Assembly (NCBI GenBank): GCA_934526185.1
Contig: CAKTAA010000064.1
Location: 1 to 12,000, forward strand
Length of the DNA: 12,000 nt
Direction: 5' to 3'
Source of the DNA: an uncultured Eubacteriales bacterium
Lineage (GTDB): Bacteria > Bacillota > Clostridia > Oscillospirales > CAG-272
The stretch's first letter is position 1, and every line of letters starts with the position of its first letter. This document shows, piece by piece, positions 6,767-12,000 of this stretch. Under the pieces are notes generated by a model, which saw only the letters and a list, made by a program, of their open reading frames with translations, did not search any database and had not been told where the DNA came from. A program made the translations under genes and the position numbers.

Positions 6767-8074
6767 TTACCGGATGCGTACACCATCGGCAACCAGCTGG
6801 TTCTGCAAAGTGTGGATGTCGAGATCTCGCAGAACGACATCATCTTTTATCGACAACGCAGAGGCAGTGCCGGCAGCCTGACCTGTGGTAGCACAACAAA
6901 CCATCATGCGGACAGTCTGAATAGCATCATCATCACACGATGCGCAACGTCCGGCAACGCTAAGATTTTCGATACCATTGGGGAGAATCATACGGTAAGG
7001 CAGCTGGAAGTGAGCATCATCTTTTGATACAACTTCTCCGTCGATAAATGTGGTGTATACACCTATTGAATCGTCAAACTCGGAATGCCCCAGCACATCC
7101 CTGCGGCAGATGCTGTAACCACCCTGGATACGGCGCGTTTCACGAATGCCAATCTGACCAGCAATCGAACGCAACGAGCAATTGGCAAAACCCATTTCTT
7201 TTGCATAATTACGCAGTACGTCGACAGCCCACATAACCTGCTGACGTCCCTGAATCTCTGCGTGCGTCAGGTCCCAAACATTGGTTCCATCAATCCCGTT
7301 TTCAAGCGTAAGATTCAGACTGGTAAATTCACCCGTGGGGGTAAGCTCTTTCCATGCACCGCCATCACGCTCTACCGGCCATTTCCCGTCAGCCTTTGCA
7401 CGCCGAAACGGAAGTTTCAAACCATGTGTATCAGGATTCGTCATCTCCGGGTGGCTTTCGATATAATCACGGAAGGTTTTGGTGTCAACGCCTGACACAC
7501 CAAAAACCATAGTGACAGGAAGCACCTTGCCGTTGTTATTTTCGCCTTTCTCATAAGCAGCTCCAGCAAGAGCCGCAACGTCTCCGTCACCTGTGGCATC
7601 AACAATGCGGTCTGCCAAAATGGCACCGCGTCCAGACTTGTTCTCTACGATAACACCCTTGACGGTTTTGCCCTCCATAATTACATCAACCACAAGGGTG
7701 TGCAGCAGAGGTGTGATACCTTCTTCCTGAATCCATCAATCGAGCATATATTTGTATTTTTCCGGATTCAAAAAGTGCCCACAACCGCGGTCATCATCCT
7801 GTACGCCACCTATCTTAATCATGCGGTCTTCAATTTCTTTAGAAATGCCCTGTGCAGTATATGTGTTTTTATTAAAGTACCAAGTGTACGATTCGACCTG
7901 ACCTACAAAAAGTGCGCCGCCAAAACAGCCATACCGTTCAACAAGCATGGTTTTTGCCCCGCAGCGAGCGCTGGCAACAGCTGCAGAAATACCCGCAGGA
8001 CCACTTCCTACGACTAAGACCTGCGTCTCTGCAATAACAGGAACTTCTTTGCTTGGGCATGTGATAGTTTTCAT
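6767..8074 (-). pseudogene. FAD-dependent oxidoreductase (FAD_oxidored type) with in-frame TGA
   Basis: Read through, this is a 435-codon flavoprotein of the PF12831-like FAD-dependent oxidoreductase group, a normal full length. The N-terminal part has the dinucleotide-binding LVVGSGPAGIS (G23, G25, G28) and E46 at the end of the second strand. The C-terminal part has VDATGDGDVAALAGA, GIRETRRIQGG, and the closing flavin motif SVAGRCASCDDDA. Codon 113 is TGA (7736-7738), between KYMLD and WIQEEG, with no frame change: reading is uninterrupted on both sides for 112 and 322 codons. CGA to TGA at a site usually holding a polar residue is the simplest cause. The start follows GAAGGAGAT with good spacing, 12 bases after the MBL-fold gene. 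As written the product is a 112-residue fragment lacking most of the FAD and all of the substrate domain. A sequencing error is also possible. Substrate unknown. Confidence 0.85.
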
Positions 8075-8086
8075 TTGATATCTCCT

Positions 8087-8719
8087 TCAATTGAATTTGT
8101 ATGCGTTGACAAAAAAGTAGTTGTCGTGTCCGGGAACAACAATATCGGTATGTTTGGAAATCCATTGGATCGTTTTTGTTGAGGCAGCTTGACTTTCGCT
8201 TTTGAAATAGCCCTTCTGATGTTCAAAAAACTCACGCGTCATTACGGAATCACCTGCGACAAGGACTTTTCCTTCCGGGCCGTCAAAAAGCAGCCCTGTA
8301 GAACCCATTGTATGACCGGGCAAGGGAACAACTTGAATATTGGGCGTCAACTTTTCTCTCAAGCCTTCCAACTTGTTGCCGTCTAACTTCCTTGCATCCA
8401 GCATTTCCCCCAGAATGTCTCGTTCCTCCATCCCGGTACACCAGCGTGCGGCAGGGAAATAGTGAATCCCATCGAAGTGGTCTGAATGAGCATGTGTAAT
8501 GTATACAACATCGATATCTTTTGGCTTTAATCCGGCATGTGCATCCAGACAGCGCAGCATCTCCTCGTTAGAATAAGGCGGATCAACCAGTACGACTTGT
8601 TCCGTGTCAAACAGAACGACTCCGTTGCAAATACCGGGGCGTCGAACAACATCATCCGGCTCACCCCAAAACTGATTTCTGCTTACTTGACCGAGGTTAA
8701 TCATTTTCCACGTAACCAT
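8087..8719 (-). CDS. Metallo-beta-lactamase-fold hydrolase
   Basis: A 210-residue MBL-fold protein with the full metal-binding set: H76, H78, D80 and H81 in THAHSDHFDGIH, H136 in PLPGHTMGS, D157 in VAGDS and H198 in VPGHDN. It should bind two metal ions and hydrolyse an ester, lactone or thioester in the cytosol; no signal peptide is visible. It is not a beta-lactamase by any specific feature. The ATG at 8719 begins two bases after the aldo/keto reductase stop, and its ribosome site (AGAGGAAAG) lies inside that gene, so the two are translationally coupled. Among oxidoreductases and a glycerate kinase, a lactonase that opens a sugar lactone made by oxidation is an attractive role, but this is inference; glyoxalase II-like and lactonase YtnP-like activities use the same motif set. 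Confidence 0.88.
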   Translation of the reverse strand: MVTWKMINLGQVSRNQFWGEPDDVVRRPGICNGVVLFDTEQVVLVDPPYSNEEMLRCLDAHAGLKPKDIDVVYITHAHSDHFDGIHYFPAARWCTGMEERDILGEMLDARKLDGNKLEGLREKLTPNIQVVPLPGHTMGSTGLLFDGPEGKVLVAGDSVMTREFFEHQKGYFKSESQAASTKTIQWISKHTDIVVPGHDNYFFVNAYKFN

Positions 8720-8721
8720 GA

Positions 8722-9585
8722 TTAGTCTACTTTCCTCTTGTGAAGCTCAGCAAGGTCAATACGGTGGGCGGTATCTAGGCACACAGCAACATTTTCTTCC
8801 ACTTGTGCAACAGATCGCATACCTAACAAGGCCGTATCTACCAGCGGATTGGACAAAACGTACTGGATCAATGCTTTTGAGTAGTCAAAAGTATTATCCG
8901 GCTGGATTATCCGCATCCATTTTTGGAAAATACCGGAAGTCAAAGAGCGCATTGTGACAATGCCCATCCCCTTTTCTTCACAGTAATACATACTGCCCGA
9001 TTGGAAAAACGGATCATACGGATGCTGAAACAGAACATTGTACTGTACCTGAACGACATCAAAGATTCCGGTATCGATCAGGCGATAGAACTCAGCATTC
9101 TGACATTCTCCCGTAAAACCAAGATATTGTACAAGACCTTCCTGTTTGGCACGGCACATTTGTTCTACCATGCCGCCGGGCTGTAAAAGTGTGTCTGTCA
9201 GCTCTTTTGTGTAGTAGTCGCCATGTAACTGCAAAAGATCAATATGTTCCCGGCGCAGTCTTGTCAGGCTGCCTTCAAGCGATTTGAAAACATCTGGTTC
9301 TTCATTGTAACGTACTTTTGTTGCCATAAAGAGATTCTCTCCGGGGATGCCATCAAGAGCCTCCCCGATGATCTGCTCGCTCAAGCCATTACCATAGCCG
9401 GGGGCGGTATCAAAGTAGTTAATACCCAATTCGTAGGCACGTCTGGCTGCGCGAACCCCCTCGCCGTAATCATCTGTTTTGCCGGGGTCATATGTCTCAA
9501 CATAATTTTTTACGCCTGCAGGACAGCCTCCGAATCCAATTCTGCTGACTTTACGGTTGGTTCTTCCGAGAGTTGTATAAAGCAT
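8722..9585 (-). CDS. Aldo/keto reductase
   Basis: A 287-residue aldo/keto reductase of the prokaryotic AKR group, an NAD(P)H-dependent barrel enzyme that interconverts aldehydes or ketones and alcohols. The catalytic tetrad is intact: D59 and Y64 in FDTAPGYG, K90 in ATKV, and H121 in LQLHG. The start sequence LGRTNRKVSRIGFGG and the later TALLGMRS segment (cofactor-phosphate/exit loop) are typical. ATG 9585 follows AAGGAGATATTC, a strong site. It is the first gene of operon B, divergent from the intact lysR at 9736, and probably under its control. The substrate is not determined by sequence; in this operon it could oxidise or reduce the sugar or sugar alcohol entering the pathway. Confidence 0.9.
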   Translation of the reverse strand: MLYTTLGRTNRKVSRIGFGGCPAGVKNYVETYDPGKTDDYGEGVRAARRAYELGINYFDTAPGYGNGLSEQIIGEALDGIPGENLFMATKVRYNEEPDVFKSLEGSLTRLRREHIDLLQLHGDYYTKELTDTLLQPGGMVEQMCRAKQEGLVQYLGFTGECQNAEFYRLIDTGIFDVVQVQYNVLFQHPYDPFFQSGSMYYCEEKGMGIVTMRSLTSGIFQKWMRIIQPDNTFDYSKALIQYVLSNPLVDTALLGMRSVAQVEENVAVCLDTAHRIDLAELHKRKVD

Positions 9586-9614
9586 AAAGAATATCTCCTT
9601 CCGGGATTTCCTTA

Positions 9615-9643
9615 TTGATGATGGGCTGATAACATGTTATAAT
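9615..9643 (+). promoter_or_regulatory. Promoter of the intact lysR gene
   Basis: TTGATG (9615-9620) and TATAAT (9638-9643) are separated by 17 bases, and the -10 is extended (TG at 9635-9636). This is a strong sigma-A-type promoter reading toward lysR, leaving a leader of roughly 85 bases before the ATG at 9736. A similar distance (about 90 bases) separates the matching -10 from the truncated lysR at 4027. Confidence 0.7.
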
Positions 9644-9653
9644 TCTTGTAGTG
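9629..9653. promoter_or_regulatory. Palindromic LysR-type operator in the lysR/operon B divergent region
   Basis: ATAACATGTTAT at 9629-9640 is a perfect 12-base palindrome overlapping the lysR -10, and T9630 to A9642 fits the T-N11-A pattern of LysR boxes. ATGTTATAAT (9634-9643) plus TAGTG (9649-9653) repeat the arrangement at 3927-3948. The position suggests self-repression of lysR combined with control of the divergent aldo/keto reductase operon, whose own -10 I cannot assign with confidence. Confidence 0.5.
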
Positions 9654-9735
9654 GATTTTGCGCGATTATGCTCGTTGTGGCGATATATTTTTAACTCTAT
9701 AAAGTTTTACCGGGTTGCATCTTCGGGAGGGCAGC

Positions 9736-10683
9736 ATGAACTTCTTACAATTAGAATATTTCCTGACAATATTGAAATTCAACAGCATCAGCAAGGCCGC
9801 ATCAGAACTTTATATTACGCAACCAGCATTGAGCCAGCAGCTGATTCACCTTGAAAAAGAGCTTGCCACAAAGTTGTTTTACCGAAAAGGCAATTCGCTG
9901 ATTCTTACAGAAGCCGGGGAGCGATTTCGCGACAGCGCACAAAACATGCTGTATGAATATCGCACTATGCAAACAATGATGGCAGAGCTTAAGGATAATG
10001 GGAGCTTTTCCGGAACCGGACACTTATCCCTCGCGGTCACAAAAACCAAGTCGTTTATTACATTGACCTACCTGTTAGGTGGATTCAAACAGACGTATCC
10101 GAACATTGAGGTTTCCGTTACAGAAGTTGAGTCCGGCGGAGTAGAAGAACTGCTGGAAAACGGTTCGGTCGATCTTGGTTTTTGCTATAGCGAATCCAAT
10201 TCGGCAATTACACATACGAACATTTACCAGGAACAAATTTTGCTGGCCGTTCCATCACAGATTCACATACCTTACCAACGCGAGCCTAATGGTCATTCGT
10301 TCCCCATGCTGAAATTTGAGGATATTTGTTCGCTTCCCTTTATAGTTGGTAAAACCGGCTACCTGCGAAAGTATACGCAAAACCTGTTTGAGAAACATAA
10401 CTGCCAACCGAATATTGTACTGGAAACCTCTAATCCCGGTCTTGTCCATTTTCTTGTAGCTGCCAATGTTGGCTGTGCGTTTGTGGGGTATATCTCTGCC
10501 TGTGTTTCACCCATGTATATTGAGAGTCCCCTTTATTGCCAACTGGAAACACCTGATTTTCAGCAGGTTTGTATTGGATACAATAAGCAGCGTCATCTCA
10601 CACGACCCATGAAATGTTTTATGGATTACGCAAAGCAGGCAATGGAAAGACCTCCCTTTAACATTTCTGAGACTATCCTTTAA
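9736..10683 (+). CDS. LysR-family transcriptional regulator
   Basis: A complete 315-residue LysR regulator. The winged helix-turn-helix covers about 3-61 (NSISKAASELYITQPALSQQ then HLEKELATKLFYRKGNSLILTE), followed by the linker helix and an effector domain from about 95 (GHLSLAVTKTKSF) to the end, of normal length. ATG 9736 follows GGGAGG by five bases and starts exactly at the conserved MNFLQLEYF; an upstream TTG at 9715 has no support. It is divergent from operon B, which it probably activates when it binds a pathway metabolite such as a hydroxy or keto acid (inference). Its 3' end overlaps the convergent permease gene by 11 bases. It is a paralogue of the truncated regulator at 4027-4392 and, since the two operators look alike, might have taken over control of the GH13 operon. 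Confidence 0.93.
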   Translation: MNFLQLEYFLTILKFNSISKAASELYITQPALSQQLIHLEKELATKLFYRKGNSLILTEAGERFRDSAQNMLYEYRTMQTMMAELKDNGSFSGTGHLSLAVTKTKSFITLTYLLGGFKQTYPNIEVSVTEVESGGVEELLENGSVDLGFCYSESNSAITHTNIYQEQILLAVPSQIHIPYQREPNGHSFPMLKFEDICSLPFIVGKTGYLRKYTQNLFEKHNCQPNIVLETSNPGLVHFLVAANVGCAFVGYISACVSPMYIESPLYCQLETPDFQQVCIGYNKQRHLTRPMKCFMDYAKQAMERPPFNISETIL

Positions 10684-11491
10684 CACCGCCTTCGATCATA
10701 CCGGAAACGATCCGTTTCTGCAAAAGCAAAACAACAATGATCAGAGGAACAGATGCGATAATAGCTGCAGCAGAAATAATGTGCCATGGCGTATAAGTCT
10801 CTGTTTCAAACATAGTCAGTGCAATCGTAACCGTTCTTGCCGATTTGGATTGGTTCAGCACAGATGGGAAAATGAAGTTATTCCATACAGCAAGAAATGT
10901 CATGATGCTAACAGTAAATACACCGGGCATTACCAGTGGCACTACTACCCTAACAAAACCACCCACCATGGAAGCGCCATCAAGCATGGCGCTTTCTTCT
11001 ATTTCAATGGGAATAGACTGAAAAAAGCTCGTCAACAACCACACCGCAGTAGGGAGTTCAATTGCAGCCAGTACAACGGCCACACCTATCCTAGTGTTAA
11101 GCAGCCCGATATTGCTCATTGTCTGATAGATGGGATTCAGAAGTGTAACAGGGGGCAGCAGGGAGACTGTCAGCACAAGGATCAATACCAGTTTTTTGCC
11201 TTTGATAGGAATTCTCGCCAACGAATAGCTTGCCATAGCCGAGGCAACAACAACCAGTACGGTGCCTAAAAGAGCAATAACGAAGCTGTTATACAGATAC
11301 AGTCCAAAAGGCTGTGCCTTAAAAACTGCAATGTAGTTATCCAGGGAGATGTGTTCCGGAAAAAATCGAATTGGGACTGAAAACAGTTCTTTCATGGTTT
11401 TGAACGAACCAAGAAGTAACCACAAGAACGGAAATGTAATCACCGAAATAAGGATTACGGAAAATAGGATTGCGCCAATATTTCGCTTCAT
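10673..11491 (-). CDS. Carbohydrate ABC transporter permease, MalG type (CUT1)
   Basis: A 272-residue inner-membrane permease with six predicted hydrophobic segments, the first at about 6-28, and the cytoplasmic EAA loop near 163-190 (EIEESAMLDGAS then PLVMPG) that docks on the ATPase. This is the second of the permease pair in binding-protein-dependent sugar importers. The C-terminal RIVSGMIEGGVKG ending is typical of the MalG side. The ATG at 11491 is two bases after the stop of the partner permease, and its GGAGGTG site lies inside that gene, so they are coupled. The transported sugar cannot be read from the permease. The ATPase and the binding protein are not in the window; a shared MsmX-type ATPase is common in Firmicutes. 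Its stop overlaps the convergent lysR. Confidence 0.92.
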   Translation of the reverse strand: MKRNIGAILFSVILISVITFPFLWLLLGSFKTMKELFSVPIRFFPEHISLDNYIAVFKAQPFGLYLYNSFVIALLGTVLVVVASAMASYSLARIPIKGKKLVLILVLTVSLLPPVTLLNPIYQTMSNIGLLNTRIGVAVVLAAIELPTAVWLLTSFFQSIPIEIEESAMLDGASMVGGFVRVVVPLVMPGVFTVSIMTFLAVWNNFIFPSVLNQSKSARTVTIALTMFETETYTPWHIISAAAIIASVPLIIVVLLLQKRIVSGMIEGGVKG

Positions 11492-11493
11492 GA

Positions 11494-12000
11494 TTACACC
11501 TCCAACTTAGACTTCATCCCATCGTAAAACAGGAATGCGATGCCCAACGAAACTACAAAAGTAAGCATGGCAAGCGCAGCGCCATAGCCATAGTTGCCAA
11601 AAGAAAAATACTGTTGCATTGTATACATGGTCAGGCTGGTAGTTGATAAGCCGGGGCCACCATTTGTCAGCACTTTAATAAGATCATAGATTCGGAAACT
11701 GGAAATTGTGCGGAACATAATGGATACCAGAAGAACCGGCTTAATGCAGGGGATCGTGATTCGGAAAAACTTTGTAACGCTGCCTGCCCCATCAATTGAG
11801 GCGGCTTCATAGTATTCAGGGGGTACGGTTTTCAGACCGGCCAAAAGCAGCAAGCCCATATAGGGGGCAGTTTTCCACACATCAGAAATAACAACTGCCC
11901 AAAAGGCACAGGATGAATTTGTCTGCCATGCAACAGGTGCCATGCCGATTTGTTGAAGCAACTGGTTAATAATGCCGTAAGATTCAGCGAACATATAGGA
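11494..12000 (-). CDS. Carbohydrate ABC transporter permease, MalF type (CUT1), partial at window edge
   Basis: The C-terminal 169 codons of the first sugar permease; the reading frame stays open to base 12000, so the N-terminal part is outside the window. It shows membrane segments, the EAA loop EYYEAASIDGAG followed by ITIPCIKPV, and the NGGPGLSTTSLTMYTMQQYF segment characteristic of MalF/UgpA-type CUT1 permeases. The Met at 11994 is internal and not the start. It precedes and is coupled to the MalG-type gene. The binding-protein gene is expected beyond the right edge, upstream of this gene. Confidence 0.9.
   Translation of the reverse strand, partial: SYMFAESYGIINQLLQQIGMAPVAWQTNSSCAFWAVVISDVWKTAPYMGLLLLAGLKTVPPEYYEAASIDGAGSVTKFFRITIPCIKPVLLVSIMFRTISSFRIYDLIKVLTNGGPGLSTTSLTMYTMQQYFSFGNYGYGAALAMLTFVVSLGIAFLFYDGMKSKLEV

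Noticed and set aside
7736..7738. TGA as selenocysteine or as a reassigned sense codon
   Set aside because: No convincing SECIS-like hairpin directly follows (only a weak 4-base stem), the site is not catalytic, and TGA is used as a normal stop for several genes here (for example 1716, 5769 and 8087).
9715..9735. TTG start extending the intact LysR by seven residues
   Set aside because: The extension covers the GGGAGG ribosome site of the ATG at 9736, where LysR homology begins.

Overview
The window looks like an accessory carbohydrate and sugar-acid utilisation region from a Gram-positive anaerobe, most likely one of the Clostridia. This is an inference from purine-rich GGAGG-type ribosome binding sites in front of most genes, moderate GC content, a remnant of an Lpl/LipO-type solute-binding protein, an IS66 remnant of clostridial flavour, and short catabolic operons each divided from a divergent LysR regulator. 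There are no RNA genes, CRISPR arrays or phage genes, and no gene-free stretch longer than about 180 bases.

Layout, left to right. (1) 69-440: remnant of an ABC transporter solute-binding protein, both ends lost. (2) 533-582: rho-independent terminator for the operon to its right. (3) Operon A, minus strand, 3897 down to 615: a GH13 subfamily 18 (sucrose-phosphorylase-like) glycoside phosphorylase, an SGNH/GDSL esterase, and a D-2-hydroxyacid dehydrogenase resembling hydroxypyruvate/glycerate dehydrogenases. (4) Divergent from operon A is a LysR gene that keeps only its DNA-binding half; it is cut at 4389/4390 by a fragment of an IS66-type tnpA gene that is itself frameshifted. (5) Operon B, minus strand, 9585 down to 4549: aldo/keto reductase, metallo-beta-lactamase-fold hydrolase, FAD-dependent oxidoreductase interrupted by one in-frame TGA, a second D-2-hydroxyacid dehydrogenase (roughly two-thirds identical to the first), and a GckA/MOFRL-type glycerate 2-kinase. 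(6) An intact LysR gene (9736-10683) divergent from operon B. (7) Two CUT1-type sugar ABC permeases on the minus strand, the second running off the right edge.

How it may work together (inference): the phosphorylase would split an imported alpha-glucoside into glucose 1-phosphate and an acceptor. The two hydroxyacid dehydrogenases and the glycerate kinase point to hydroxypyruvate/glycerate as the small carbon fragment, feeding glycolysis as 2-phosphoglycerate. One coherent reading is use of a glucosyl-glycerate-like compound, possibly acylated (esterase), with operon B handling oxidised or lactone forms. The two halves look like related modules: each has a LysR gene divergent from a catabolic operon that carries a closely related dehydrogenase, and both intergenic regions share an ATGTTATAAT...TAGTG promoter/operator motif. 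Signs of decay are concentrated here: a broken binding protein, a truncated LysR, an IS fragment and an interrupted oxidoreductase.
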